A stretch of DNA of 64,000 nt. It comes from Lycium barbarum (taxonomy: Eukaryota; Streptophyta; Magnoliopsida; Solanales; Solanaceae). The notes under the pieces were generated by a model, which ran no database searches, had not been told where the DNA came from, and saw only the letters and a list, made by a program, of their open reading frames with translations. The stretch covers positions 113,259,601 through 113,323,600 of the forward strand of contig NC_083339.1 in NCBI RefSeq assembly GCF_019175385.1, given 5' to 3'. Below are positions 38,025-51,094 of this stretch, piece by piece. Each line of letters starts with the position of its first letter. The first letter of the stretch is position 1. A program made the position numbers and the translations under genes.

Positions 38025-39640
38025 AAAAAAAAACCAAGGGCACTATTGAATTCATTAAACGTTCATTACCAAATTCTTTTGGTCTTGGAAATGAGAATGG
38101 AGACTCTGATTTCCGGAGCTTAACTGACACCTGTAAAGCTATCACTGGTGGAAGTTGAGAACCTCTAATTTCATATATGCTCAATTTGTAAAAACTAAAT
38201 ATTGATCCGCTGACCATTTAATTAATATTCTTTGGAAACTTGGTCAATCACATAGTTGAAAATCTATTTGCGAGATAAGACCTTATTGAGTGGTGGAAAT
38301 ACTAATTTTTGGTATGATAATTGGTCTTCCCATGGACTCTGTATCATACAGTTGAGAATGAGTTTGTGCAGCAAAATATCATGAGATCTATAAAGATAGA
38401 CAATGGCATTGGACCTATTTAAGGACCAATTCCTATGTCTGTCAAGATCACCATTGGCAATATCCCTCTTAATCTCCTACTTGATGGTGAAGATACTCCT
38501 ACCTGGACACCTGTTGAGACTGTCAATTTTTTTGTTTTCTCAGCCTGAAAACTGTTGAGACAGAAAAGAAACAAACGCTCACTTTGAATCTAAAATTTGG
38601 CACAAGGCTGTTGCTTATAAGATGTCATTCATCAAATTGAGAGGCATTCACAATAGACTCTTCACTTATGGTAAAATCTTAAAAGTTTGGCATTGACATT
38701 CATACTAATTGCAGTTGTTATTTTGGTGCAGGTATGGCACTTGTATTGGAGACTGCTGAACACCTCTTTTACCATCGACCATTTGCACAGAATATTTGGC
38801 AAGTTTTTGTAGGAAGGATAGGCATCAAACACAAAAACATAACTTTGAGAAACTTGTTATTTTGGCTGCTGGAATTTCAAGACTAATAAATCAGTTGCTA
38901 TTTACCTCCTGAAAATCATGCCACCCATAGTGATATGAGGTCCATGTCTAGCCCTTCTATCATCAGGTCCACTGCTCTTATCTCCTTCAATATCTATCAT
39001 CTAATCAAAGCAAACTTAAAAAAGATCTCAGCTACTGAAAGCAGGGGTGAAGTTTGACAGATTCTTGATAAGAGAATGGTTGAAACATCCTCTATTGTGG
39101 TCAATAGACCAACCCCTCTCCACCTTTCTTGAAACAGAACACTAAGGGATCTTGTGTCAATGGTGTCTGTAGAGGGGGCGCGGGACTTAAGTATGAGCTT
39201 TGTAAGGTCATCATGGATTTTAGCATCCCTCTAGGTCCAGGAACAAGTAACCAACCAGGCAGTGACTCTCCTTTTTGGTTTGAAGTGATGCACTAACAAT
39301 GGTTTCTAGTTTATCATTGATGAGTGACTCACTGCTCCTACATAAATCCATCAATGAGATCTAGACTACTCCCTGGAGAATTGAAGATACTGTCAAAGAG
39401 ATCAAGAAGTTAAAAGGCATCCACGAAATCACTACTCAACATTGCTTCAGGGTGGCTAATAAAGTTGCAGACAAATTAGTCTCCTTAAGCCATACTCTTG
39501 GCAATGTACAAATATACTCCCAATTCAATATAATCCCTGGAATAGTGAAGGGACTCCTTAATATGGACAAGTGGAAATTCCCCTCCTTTGGAGTCAAGAA
39601 ATGTGATAGAATATACGAGTCCACCAAACAGAGTAGAGAA
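37050..39640 (+). pseudogene. LINE (L1-type) retrotransposon pseudogene: RT, zf-RVT and RNase H remnants
   Basis: Conceptual reading in shifting frames gives landmarks of a plant LINE ORF2: LPKVDYPQDF, LCNVSSKII, KLDMSKTYDKVSW, LRKLGYAGSWIDLIYRYISN, LPMKYLGFP, a zinc-binding region near 38740-38880 (AEHLFYHRPFAQNIW) and an RNase H end near 39440 (CFRVANKVADKLVSLSH). Several in-frame stops (after KPM at 37283, for example) and frameshifts interrupt it, and the FADD region is damaged. The endonuclease part upstream is missing, consistent with 5' truncation. A C23A19 block sits inside the RT C-terminal part. Confidence 0.8.
37992..38033. repeat. C23 followed directly by A19
   Basis: Twenty-three consecutive C at 37992-38014 adjoin nineteen A at 38015-38033 inside the LINE pseudogene. 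The coding similarity continues on both sides in a different frame. Length may be affected by sequencing error. Confidence 0.9.
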
Positions 39641-39649
39641 CCACGTTCT

Positions 39650-40860
39650 CTATGATGTTCTCTTCGAGTAAAACGGAAAGTAAATAACACAAGATATTTC
39701 ACATGGAAAACTCCTTGCTATAGGATTTCCCAAACTTCGCTATCACTGAGTAACTTCAAATTACAACCTATTAATTAAACTCTTAATCCCTTCCCCCTTA
39801 CAACAACTCTATTGTAAGAACTTTACAATAACTAGATTGCAAAGAACACACCTTGACTAACTCTAGCCAAGTAAACAACTAAGAAAAGGTTGACAATCCG
39901 TCCTACTATGACACTTCTTGAAGTAGTGTAGGAATACAAATAAAGATCAAAATACAAAGACTCAACAAACCTAAGGATTTAAGACATATTCAGTGATTGG
40001 GATCTGGTCCTTGTGTTTGTCGAATCTTTGTTCTTAAGAGTACCTGGAGAGCAGCGACGGCTAGCACTTGGGGTATATGATTTTCAGATTTGTAAAGTGT
40101 TAGGGTTACACTTGTAACATGTTGTTTATATAGGGGAGCATGTGAGATGATATGAAAGAGACATTTCATGTAGTCTTGGCCTCTAGCACACTATAGTTGT
40201 GCTACTACATTGCTGCTAGTCGGTATAGTGCAGCACCAATAGCTGTAGAGTTGACCCTGCAACGACTAGGGGACTTGATCGTATCTGGTCCTTATCTGGT
40301 TCCTCGAGTATGTTTGATAAATCATCAAAACACGAAATAGCATAACTTATTAATTTCCCCTTTTTTTGATGATGACAAACCCATAATTGATTTCCGCCGA
40401 GAACCAAATTCCTACTTGTTCCCCCTAAGAATCAGACCTATCTTTCAACACAACAACATGTTAATAGCAAAAACAGCATCAACATGTATCAATTAACCTG
40501 ACCTTATCAATCAACCCCCTGAATGACTTCCATCTTTTGGCATCATTAAAAAGAGTTAAAAGAGTAGCACAAGCAAAAAGAATTTCAACAACATTAACTC
40601 ATAGCCACTGGGGCAACACAACATAAGCAATAGTACGAACAGACAAGTTAAATAACATTGCACAAAAAAACAGAGAAGTTGCCCAATATTGATCACAGCA
40701 AAATAACTTAGTCGTTTTAACAGTACATAATGCAATAGTCAAACAACCAAAAGTACCAACGTCATTAAGAGATAGGATTCGAAAGGACAGAAATTCAAAG
40801 GAATTGAGAAGGCTTAAGGACATGGGGATGAAGAAGATAAAGGGCTTAATAGGGAAGAGC
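39650..40860 (-). mobile_element. LTR-like and 3' non-coding remnant of element H
   Basis: On the minus strand, TTTGTCATCATCAAAAAA followed by AGGGGAAATTA (about 40355-40380) resembles the segment that precedes the 3' LTR in many copia-type elements. The stretch to its left (GTTTTGATGATTTATC onward to about 39660) looks like the LTR itself. No matching second LTR or target duplication was found. This is weak and rests on pattern memory. Confidence 0.35.
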
Positions 40861-41296
40861 TTAAGGAGCCAGAGCTTTAAAGAGCTTATCCATCCTCTCA
40901 TTTGCAGTCCTTTCATCATGCATCAGTTGCTCCCGCAGTTTCTCCACCTTCTACTTCAGCAGGTCATTTTCTGCCTTTAGATAAGAATTAGCCTCCTCCA
41001 AAAGACCACTAGAACCTAGTTCCTTTGCTCTCCCCACATGCTGCTTCACTTCAGATTTTAAAATGGCCTTTTATGCCTGTAACCTGTGAATCTTTGCAAT
41101 TGCTTTTTTCTTGGGCCTCGATCAAGCTCGAAATTGTTGAGTTGCTGCCAATTCCTCCCGGCTTGGGCACATACTCACATTCCACCACAGTTGTCAAGGT
41201 GAACATTTGTTTTTTGGTTCCCATGGTTGCTTTTCCCACTTTGACATCAAAGTATTCAAACACTTTAATTAGGAAGAAACCATAGGGCTGCCTATG

Positions 41297-44009
41297 TGTT
41301 ACAATCCGAAAAATTTCGCGCTACTAAGATTCGTAGACGGCGTGGTACGAGCTCGGAGAAGAGTAAAGTCATACAAGGATTAGGGATGAAGATTAGGTGA
41401 TCTGAGTATAAGAATATATACGACATTCGGAGATCATAAGGGGTGAATCGGTTCATATGTTACTTGACGAAAAGCCCTCGTTATTGTAAGCCAAGTGGGG
41501 CCCACACGCCAGGATTTTTATAAAGGACACATGAAACATTATATGAGTAGTACATGGGAAGTTGAGCAAGTCTTAAGAAGGACCCTTAAGCCGCAAAGGG
41601 ACATAAGCCTTTCAAAGGGATGATTTAAGTAAATGTTCTCGGACGATCTGAATTGAAGAGGACAAAACATCATTATAAGTTTGGAATTTGGAAAAATACC
41701 AAGAATGAAAGTTGTAGATAATTGAAAGAGCTTTCCAACCATAGATCGTGGTCTCTCATATGATATCTAAATCAAAAGTTATGCGCGTTTTAAAATCGGC
41801 TGTCTGGCAGAAGAATAACCCTGCACGAACTCACTAGAAGGTGGCGCGAACGCACAGGGCTGGACCTGGCAACTCAGTGCGAACGCGCTACGTGGCAGCG
41901 CGATCGCGCTGAGCAATTTTTAAGTCGGCCCAGGTTCTGCCTATTTTTTCTGACCAAACACACCCAAACTCTCCATTATTTTCCAGAAAATTCCCCAACA
42001 TTCCAACATCAACTTTTAGCCTAAAACCAGGTATAATTCCCAAATCCCGATCCAGACGGCGCATAGTTACAACTACAAAACTGTATAGCAGCGCGTTATG
42101 GCTTAAGCTCAAGGTGGAGAAGTGAAAATACGGCAATATTATCGAGAGAAAGGTATGAATCTCCTGCTATTAACGTTAATCTTGGTTTATTTACGGAGAA
42201 AAAGCTATAAAATTGTTATGAAATGATTCTGCGGTGAAAATATGGGACAAACACCATATGGGATGTTTATGAAGTATTTTGGTATTGGAAATATTATGGT
42301 TAATGTTGGTATTGTTGTGGTTGTTGTTAGTTGTTGAATTGAGAATTTGGGCTAGGCATATAAACAGGGGAGATGCTGCCCCGATTTTCGACAGAATATA
42401 GAATAGTTTGATTTGAAACTTGGTACAAGTGTGCGATAAAGAGGCTAACGTTAGTGTAAATCCTCTTAAATGTAGACCTGCGAGCTCGGATGAATAAGCA
42501 TAGCTAATAGGAGGTCGAACAGGTATGTTAAGGCTCGTCCCTTTCTTTCAAAGGCATGATTCCTATGTTACAATTTCATAAATGCTTCCATAACTTCTTT
42601 GTTTTCCAAAGTTAGAAGTCTATGATTCCAAGACATGATTCCTTTCCCGATAACCCATAAATGTTTTCCAAAATGTCCGTATTTTTTCCAAAACAGAGGT
42701 TTATGATTTTGTAAGCTCTTATGACAACAATGATGGACATGTTTTTATCATGATGACAATGATGCCAAAGATGAGAATATTTTCTATGATGACTATGATG
42801 AGAACGAGTTTATGTTTAAAGGTTCCAAGTTTACCATTTCAATGACGATATAAGAATGTTGAGCTATTTCTTGATTTCTCAATGTTATTCATGGATGGTG
42901 ACTATTTTTTTTAAAGATTCCAAAGTATATGAATTGACGCCTTATGAGATTTATGATCTTATTCTATGTTTTCTCTTGAAGTTATTCTTCATTGATAGTC
43001 TCATCTTATAATAATTGTTCCTTCAAGGTGAGACAAAGCGATGATGATTATTCCATAATACAATCGGAGGTTACCGACCTTACGTCACTCCGATAGAAAC
43101 ATAACTTTCTTTGGGCTCTCATGCATGCTGCTTATATGATATATGTATGTGATATATTTATACATATATGGGGAATATGGGAAAAAGGGCGTGGCGCTAT
43201 AGACGCATGGCCACCTGATCAGTTGATGTAATATGATATCATCCCGGACGCGGGATGCCCGGACGAGGGATATATGTGGTTAAATGGATCGGGCCGACGT
43301 TCCTCGACAATATGATATGTTCTATTTTATGTATACGTGAACAAGAAATGTTTTTCAAAGAAAGCTAAGAATGCATGACATCCTCCCTAAGAGGCATCCT
43401 GATGTACAGGTTATTCCCTTATCTCATGTTATGTTTCATATGTCTTATTATATTATCGTTCATGCCTTACATACTCAGTACACTACTCGTACTGACGTCC
43501 CTTCTTGTGGTCGCTGCGTTCATGCCCGCAGGATCAGGTAGCCCGCCAGACGATTCACAGCGGTAGGACCTCCCCTCAGCGGCAGTCAGTACGCTGCATT
43601 GATCCAGAGCTTCAACCCTTTTGGTATGCTATCTTGTCATGTACATATATGGGTATGACAGGGCCTTGTCCTGTCCTTTCTACAGTTTGTATTCCATAGA
43701 GGTCTGTAGACAGTGATATGTAGCCGTGATGTTATGCAACCTCATCAGTGCTTATGTTGTTGTACTATATATGTATATAGCGGCCATATCGGTTTGCGAT
43801 GTTACTCTCAGTATTTATGCTTATGTGTATGTGTTAGCCGTGAGTTCTCGATGTGGTGTCTCTTGTGTTGGTTTTTCAGGAGACAGTATAGCTCAGTTAC
43901 AGATTGTGTATAGGCCCAGGATAGTTAGTGAGGAGTAAATGTCAACACGGGAGTGCTCGGCCAGTAGTGGTCGGGTACTTGTCACGGCTCATCGGTTTGG
44001 GTCATGACA
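41297..44009 (+). repeat. 5' LTR of element D
   Basis: Starts TGTTACAATCCG and ends GGGTCATGACA, 2713 bp. Compared with the 3' LTR it differs in the promoter-proximal part: the TATA box present at 48252 in the 3' LTR is missing here (around 41930-41950). The conserved stem-loop block is at about 43467-43530. Confidence 0.9.
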
Positions 44010-44013
44010 AAAG

Positions 44014-44025
44014 TGGTATCAGAGC
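44014..44025 (+). promoter_or_regulatory. Primer binding site of element D (tRNA-iMet)
   Basis: TGGTATCAGAGC, 4 nt after the 5' LTR, matches the 3' end of initiator methionine tRNA. Confidence 0.9.
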
Positions 44026-44230
44026 TGTTCGTCCTAGGGATTGTCTACAGACCGTGTCCGGTAGAGTCCTCTTTATGGGTGTGAAGCCGGCCACACTTAT
44101 AAACAGGAGGCTGCGGGGCATTTAGGAATCATTAACCTTTCTTTCTATCTTAGATCGTGTGATAGAGCCAGATTCTAGGAAAGACCGCTTCTGATCCTTT
44201 TTCCTGTAGGTAAGTGCAGACTGACGAGAG

Positions 44231-44629
44231 ATGAAGAGATCAGTTTCAGATAGTGGGGGTGCTAACAAGATCCCTAGAGCAGATCCCGGACCCCAGGCTC
44301 CAGGACCGAGTCGGAGGAGCCTCAGTTATTCCATTGAGACTGATCCCTCAGAGGACCCAGCGACAATTCCTCCAGAGTTTTTGACTCCCAAGGAGGAGGC
44401 AGAGCACTACGTTAGACCAGCCTTCCCGATGAGTGTTACAGATTACTCCATCCCCCTATCCTAGCCGTCGGTAAATGAGGAATTTCCTGGTTATCTATAT
44501 CCCTCAGACTCAGATGAGAGAGATGATGAAGGCCAAACGAGCAGATGGTGGGTAGACGATGACGAGGAGTACACTTCACCTTATAGTCCACCAAATCAGA
44601 CTAGAGACCGATCGGCTACAGGTATATGA
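44231..44629 (+). pseudogene. Short acidic ORF of element D, broken by one stop
   Basis: An ATG at 44231 opens 132 codons with a single in-frame TAG at 44462-44464. The N-terminal half is rich in Pro, Ser and Gly (MKRSVSDSGGANKIPRAD). The C-terminal half is acidic (DSDERDDEG, DDDEEYTSPYSPP). The last codons run into CAGGTATATGA, which could also be a splice donor. It is the only sizeable reading frame near the start of the internal region. I do not recognise a domain, and it is not gag-like in any clear way. Confidence 0.4.
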
Positions 44630-47610
44630 GCCTTTATTGGAATTTTCTATGTATGTGTAATTGCTGTAGATTATTGCTTAATAGCGGCGAGCGGAAATCC
44701 AAAGGGGTCGATAACTGAGTATTTATAAGTAACAGCGACCAAGGTGTTTTCGCCACCATTGGGAATCTATTAATCTAGGTCGAAAAGTAGCCATACATAC
44801 AGATGAAAGGTGAATATTAAGAATTTAAAAGGCCAAAATAGTAATTGTGTAGTCGGAAGAGTAAGAGATCCTTTCTAATCCGCAGGGAGATGCGTTACGA
44901 GAATGTTTTGGAATCTGTCAAGACTTCAACTTGCTCTAGATTATGTGGTGAAGGTCATGTGGTGAGGTGGATGCGATCATGCCAGCATTAATGCACCGGA
45001 TTTCATCAGAGTTCCAAGGTTAAGCGTGCTGGTGAGAGAAATACTAGGATGGGTGACCCCCTGGGAAGTGTACTAAAAGTCCTATAAATTCATACATAAG
45101 AGACAAATGAGAAGCTAGAGTAGCCTAAGGGAAAGTGGAGTATGCGGAGTGGGTGGAGACCTTTCGAGGTTGCGTAGGACGAGGCGGACTAGACCAGTGA
45201 AGAGAAAGAAGGTGCATCACAGCCCTAGAACTAGGATGAGTTTAAGTAGCGTTTGGAAATACTTTGTAAGTAAGGCGTTAGAAATATATATATATATATA
45301 TATATATGAATGCGTATGATATCCCATATGTGGTTGTATCAACGGGTATGTGTACCCCAACAACCGACGTTGCGGTATATTGAAGGCATTGATCGAACAG
45401 GGTAGAAAAGTTTGAGTGACAAACATTACTAGGTAAGCTGATGTTATTTTCACTACAGGTTAGGTTTGGAGAGGTCTAATGCAATGATATTTGGAAAATA
45501 AAGAAAGTGATATATGGAAGGTAAGGAGATCAAAATGTCAAAAGTAAGAAATATGAGTGAGTGAAGCCTCCAAGAGAGACGACGGGCAAAGCACGGGGCT
45601 ATTTGGGTAAAAATTCGAAGGTAGGCATGTGAAAGGGATAAAGTGTGGTAGTATGGAACAAAAGAGGAATGCGTGGGGTCAGAGAACGGACTTCGATGAG
45701 TGGGACTAAAAGGATAATGACCACAACGAGGAATGTGAAGTAAGAGGAAGAATGATCAGGCCTTGCAACGATGCTAGAAGATTTCCAACTCTCGAAGGGT
45801 ATATATAAAGGGACAAATGGGTAGTCATATTGACATGGTTTCCTCAGACATGGAGAAGGTTTCTTAAAGGATGACTTAAGAATAGAATGGATTTGCACGT
45901 TTTAAAGAAATATTTCACGAGCTTCAGGGTCGATGCTATAAATAACAAGAGAAGAAGGATGCTCGAGGAGGAAGGAACCAGAACCTAAGGAAGGCTGGGG
46001 ATAAAAGTAGGGAAAGTATACTAATAGGTTGATCGAAGGACGAGGAGAGAATTAAGGAGTAAGGTAACTAGAAATCTTTAACTATGGGAGTAAGAAGGGT
46101 ACTTTAATGAGTTGGCGGTAGGAAACCGATCAATCATCGAGATAAGAACGGGGATGATGGGGCGACACATACAATTAGAAGATTAATGATATGAGGCAAG
46201 AATTCCTGTAAAGACCGAGAGATTCTATCACAGAGGAAATAAAGTGAAATGTAAGGAACATGCACGGAAGACAATTCAAGAGAGCACTTTACGCCAAGAT
46301 GAACTACGATATTTCTAGACCATGGTTTGAATCCCTCATATCGGGAAAATATTTGCGCCGTACCTAAGCATGCAGCGACATGTCCTAAGGGGTAATAAAG
46401 AGGGCAAGAAAGGTCCACAAGCTAAGTTCATAAAGGATGATGGAGAGGATAACGAATTCAATGGACACTTGGGATGACAACAAAAAAGGGAATTTTAGCG
46501 CCGGAGGGGATGATTATTGTAACAAAAGCAACAACGATTAGTAGTTTGGTAATTTTTTGAAGAAAGGAAGAACGCTGCTCTTATGAAGGGAAATAAAAGA
46601 AAGCTGTACCACCGGATATTAGAAAACATCTCACGGATCACTAATTATACTGCATATGAGAGCACATACTATGGAATTATCTGAACCGTCAACGTGAAGT
46701 TATGCCCAACTACAATTGCAAGAAGGTCACACCGGAAAGCCAACATGGAATAATGACTGACGAGGTGATTGCCAGTACAAGGAAATCAAAGAGAAACATA
46801 CTGGCGTTGCAAGAGAGTCGTAATGGAAGGATTGCTATAGTCCTATGCTTCTGGGTTTGTATTGCGAGGTTTGAGGGATTGAAGCTAGAAGAACAGTTGG
46901 AGCAGGAGTTCAAAGATGTTGTGACTTACGAATTTAGTTTGAACTTGGATTATGAGCTGCCATAAGTGTAGCTGTACTGCAACGGATAGTAAATGGTGAA
47001 TAACCATTATGTATATACCTATTTTGGATATTGATATAACTGGCCTTGGAAAGGAATATAACCATTATGTTCACTAGCGACCAATTTATGCTGGGTAAAT
47101 TTGGAATGTAAGGGTAGAAGAGATGGCGACAAGGATGTAAGGACTAAAGAACCTGACCAATGAATTACAACGAGTCAATACAGTGTATATCTAAGGTTAA
47201 CGAGTATAAAAAGGATAGCCGAGATAGTACTGCAGGAGTAAACGCAAAAAGGGCACCGTATATGAGAAAGGTAGTTGCCCAACTAACGGGAAAACAAGGA
47301 ACGGGAAAAAGAGAAATACTTACAGGACGATGAATAGTTATGGCACGACAAGTCAAGACTACAATAATGGAAAAAGAACAAGAGCGAGATGCTAGTTAAT
47401 TTTCGATCATGTACATGAGGACAAAGAAGTGAAAGAAGTTGACTGAAGGCAATAAAAGAGTTAAGGAAGAATGAGAAGAGGTTGACCCAATTTATAGTTC
47501 AAGTACATGGTAATCAGACCCTAAAGAAAGAATAAACATTCTAACGAAAATTTTGCCTCCAGGTTGGTGCTGAGGGTTGGAAATATAGCAACATTCGAGG
47601 ACGAATGTTT
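44630..47610 (+). other. Non-coding internal region of element D
   Basis: No coding capacity for retrotransposition. It contains the 5S-derived block at 44969-45072 and a short (AT)n run at 45284-45307. An 87-codon frame at 46702-46965 ends LEEQLEQEFKDVV and shows no domain. The strand is unusually purine-rich (long AAGGA/GAAAG phrases). Confidence 0.6.
44969..45072 (+). ncRNA. 5S rRNA-derived segment in the internal region of element D
   Basis: The sequence starts GGATGCGATCAT, continues AATGCACCGGAT, CATCAGAGTTCC, GGTTAAGCGTGCT and ends TAGGATGGGTGACC, CCTGGGAAGT. These are the successive parts of plant 5S rRNA in the right order, covering about 104 of 120 nt. The last ~15 nt (which pair with the 5' end in 5S) are replaced. 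The internal pol III control region (A box and C box) is largely kept. It begins about 955 bp after the primer site. Confidence 0.9.
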
Positions 47611-47625
47611 CTAAGAGGGGAAGGA
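47611..47625 (+). promoter_or_regulatory. Polypurine tract of element D
   Basis: CTAAGAGGGGAAGGA directly precedes the TG of the 3' LTR. It is preceded by CATTCGAGGACGAATG, the same phrase found next to the tract of B. Confidence 0.85.
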
Positions 47626-50303
47626 TGTTACACCCCGGAAAATTTCGCGCTACTAAGATTCGTAGACGGCGTGGTACGAGCTCGGAGAAGAGTAAAGTCA
47701 TATAAGGATTAGGGATGAAGATTAGGTGATCTAAGTATAAGAATATATATGACATTCGGAGACCATATGGGATGAATCGGTTCATATGTTACTTGATGAA
47801 AAGCCCTCGTTATTGTTACCCAAATGGGGCCCACACGCCAAGATGTTTATATAGGACACATGAAATATTATATGAGTAGCACATGGAAAGTTGAGCAAGT
47901 CTTAAGAAGGACCCTTAAGCCGAAAAGGGACATAAGCCCTTCAAAGGGATGATTTAAGTAAATGTTCTCGGACGATCTAAATTGAAGAGGACAAAACATT
48001 GTTATAAATTTGGAATTTGGAAAAACACCAAGAATGAAAGTTGTAGATAATTGAAATAGCTTTCCAACCATAGATCGTGGTCTCTCATGTGATATCAAAA
48101 TCAAAAGTTATGAGCGTTTTTCCAAAAGTTGGGGAATTTTCTGGAAAATTGAGTTACCTGGGCTGGACCTGGTAACTCAGCGCGAACGCGCCACGTGGCA
48201 GCGCGATCGCGCTGAGCAATTTTTAAGTCGGTCCAGGCAGAACCTGGACTGTTATAAAAAGGGGACATCCCCCTAGTTTTTCAGACCAAACACACCCAAA
48301 CTCTCCATTATTTTCCAGAAAATTCCCCAACTTTCCAACATCAACTTTTAGCCTAAAACCAGGTATAATTCCCAAATCGCGATCCAGACGACGCATAGTT
48401 GCAACTATGAAACTGTATAGCAGCGCGTTATGGCTTAAGCTCAAGGTGGAGAAGTGAAGATACGACAATATTATCGAGAGAAAGTTATGAATCTCCTGCT
48501 ATTAACGTTAATCTTGGTTTATTTACGGAGAAAGAGTTGTAAAATTGTTATGAAATGATTCTGCGATGAAAATATGGGACAAACACCATATAGGATGTTT
48601 ATGAAGTATTTTGGTATTGGAAATATTATGGTTCATGTTGGTATTGTTGTGGTTGTTGTTAGTTGTTGAATTGAGAATTCGGGCTAGGCATATAAACAAG
48701 GGAGATGCTGCCCCGATTTTCGACAGAATATAGAATAGTTTGATTTGAAACTTGGTACAAGTGTGCGATAAAGAGGCTAAAGTTAGTGTAAATCCTCTTA
48801 AATGTAGACCAGCGAGCTCGGACGAATAAGCATAGCTAATAGGATGTCGAACGGGTATGTTAAGGCTCGTCCCTTTCTTTCAAAGGCATGATTCCTATGT
48901 TACAATTTCATAAATGCTTCCATGACTTTTTTTTTTTTCAAAAGTTAGAAGTCTATGATTCCAAGGCATGGTTCCTTTCCCGATAACCCAAAAATGTTTT
49001 CCAAAATGTCCGTATTTTTTCCAAAACAGAGGTTTATGATTTTGTAAGCTCTTATGACAACAATGATGGACATGTTTTTATCATGATGACAATGATGCCA
49101 AAGATGAGAATATTTTCTATGATGACTATGATGAGGATGATTTTATGTTTAAAGGTTCCAAGTTTACCATTTCAATGACGATATAAGAATGTTGAGCTAT
49201 TTCTTGATTTCTCAATGTTATTCATGGATGGTGACTATTTTTTTTTAAAGATTCCAAAGTATATGAATTGACGTCTTATGAGATTTATGATCTTATTCTA
49301 TGTTTTCTCTTTAAGTTATTCTTCATTGATAGTCTCATCTTATAATAATTGTTCCTTCAAGGTGAGACAAAGCGATGATGATTATTCCATAATACAATCG
49401 GAGGTTACCGACCTTTCTTTGGGCTCTCATGCAGTTTTTTTTATGATATATGTATACATATATGGGGAATATGGGAAAAAGGGCGTGGTGCTATAGACGC
49501 ATGGTCATCTGATCAGTTGGTGTAATATGATATCATCTCGGACGCGGGATGCCCGGACGCGGGATATATGTGGTTAAATGGATCGGGCCGACGTTCCTCG
49601 GTAATATGATATGTTCTATTTTATGTATACGTGAACAAGACATGTTTTTCAAAGAAATCTAAGAATGCATGACATCCCCCCTAAGAGGCATCCTGATGTA
49701 CAGGTTATTCCCTTATCTCATGTTATGTTTCATATGTCTTATTATATTATCGTTCATGCCTTACATACTCAGTACACTACTAGTAATGACGTCCCTTCTT
49801 GTGGACGCTGCGTTCATGCCCGTAGGATCAGGTAGCCCGCCAGACGATTCACAACGGTAGGACCTCCCCTCAGCGACAGTCAGTACGCTCTATTTATCCG
49901 GAGCTTCAACCCTTTTGGTATGCTATCTTGTCATGTACATATATGGGTATGGCAGGGCCTTGTCCTGTCCTTTCTACAGTTTATATTCTATAGAGGTCTG
50001 TAGATAGTGATATGTAGTCGTGATGTTATGCAACCTCATCAACGCTTATGATGTTGTACTATATATGTATATAGCGGCCATGTCGGTTTGCGATGTTACT
50101 CTCAGTATTTATGATTATGTGTATGTGTTAGCCGTGAGTTCTCGATGTGGTGTCTCTTGTGTTGGTTGTTCAAGAGACAGTATAGCTCAGTTACAAATTT
50201 TGTATGGGCCCAGGATAGTCAGTGAGGAGTAAATGTCAACATAGGAGTGCTCGACCAGTAGTGGTCGGATAATTGTCACGGCTCATCGGTTTCGGTCGTG
50301 ACA
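47626..50303 (+). repeat. 3' LTR of element D
   Basis: Starts TGTTACACCCCGG and ends GGTCGTGACA, 2678 bp. It retains a TATA box (TTATAAAAAGG at 48252-48262) just after GCGCGATCGCGC-type palindromic sequence at 48180-48215. The stem-loop block at 49760-49820 has a mutated second half-stem (GTAATG instead of GTACTG). Confidence 0.9.
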
Positions 50304-50979
50304 CTATGTCTACCATCTTTCAAAGTAACAACCTTAAGGATATGCTTTATTATAAGAGCGGGCAAGTTTATTAGAGTGAAATTTTCTTAGTTATCAATGA
50401 GGACCAAATCAGGAATGTTTGCACTGGACCTTTTTTCAGCCTTAGGAAGCAACACTTTGTTGATCTACTCAAACAAAAGCTGATATTCAGCCTTAAGTTG
50501 CTTCTTAAAAATCCTTGCCCCAGACACAGTTCCTTCTTGCTTTACAATTAGGTTCATGAACTCAGGTGAAGCAACACTTCCTTAACAGCTTTCAAACCAT
50601 CAGTAGGCACAACAAGATTTTTTCCAAGCGTTTCCTCATCAAGAGTAAATTCAGTCCTATTCATATATAGCACTAGAGTATCATCATCAGTGGCAGTTAA
50701 GTTTCCGTAGAAGTTGACAACTTTTTTTTTTCAAAAACATTGGGAATTAGAGGGATAAACAGATGATTCCATTTTTGGAATTCAACTAGCTTAAGAAGTT
50801 CCTTCCATCCCAGGTTTTTCTGAAATATCAGGATAAAAAACTCTACCAAGCAACACCTTTTGAGACTTCAGAGTCTTTTTCCTCTCCCACTAAGTTGGTT
50901 CCGCATTTTGCTTCTTTGACGAGGAATCAGGTTCCTCATCAAGACTTCCCTTCCTCTTTCAGAGTGGGCGAGGCTCACT

Positions 50980-51063
50980 TTTCTTCTTCTTCTTCTTCTT
51001 CTTCTTCTTCTTCTTCTTCTTCTTCTTCTTCTTCTTCTTCTTCTTCTTCTTCTTCTTCTTCTT

Positions 51064-51093
<30 letters not shown>
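50980..51093. repeat. (CTT)n microsatellite, 38 units
   Basis: Uninterrupted CTT/TTC repeat of about 114 bp ending 11 bp before LTR E. The long poly-Arg or poly-Ser reading frames here are products of the repeat. Confidence 0.95.

Positions 51094-51094
<1 letters not shown>

Larger units (their letters stand above)
41297..50303 (+). mobile_element. Complete non-autonomous LTR retrotransposon D (LARD-like)
   Basis: LTRs at 41297-44009 and 47626-50303 enclose 3616 bp. The 5-bp duplication CTATG is perfect (41292-41296 and 50304-50308). The primer site is at 44014 and the polypurine tract at 47611-47625. The internal region has one short broken ORF, a 5S rRNA-derived segment, and no gag, RT, RNase H or integrase. 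The two LTRs carry many substitutions and several indels, so it is clearly older than B. LTR sequence is collinear with solo LTR A. Confidence 0.9.

Noticed and set aside
44969..45072. Functional 5S rRNA gene
   Set aside because: The last ~15 nt that should pair with the 5' end are replaced, it is a single copy within an LTR element, and it has diverged positions in the middle.
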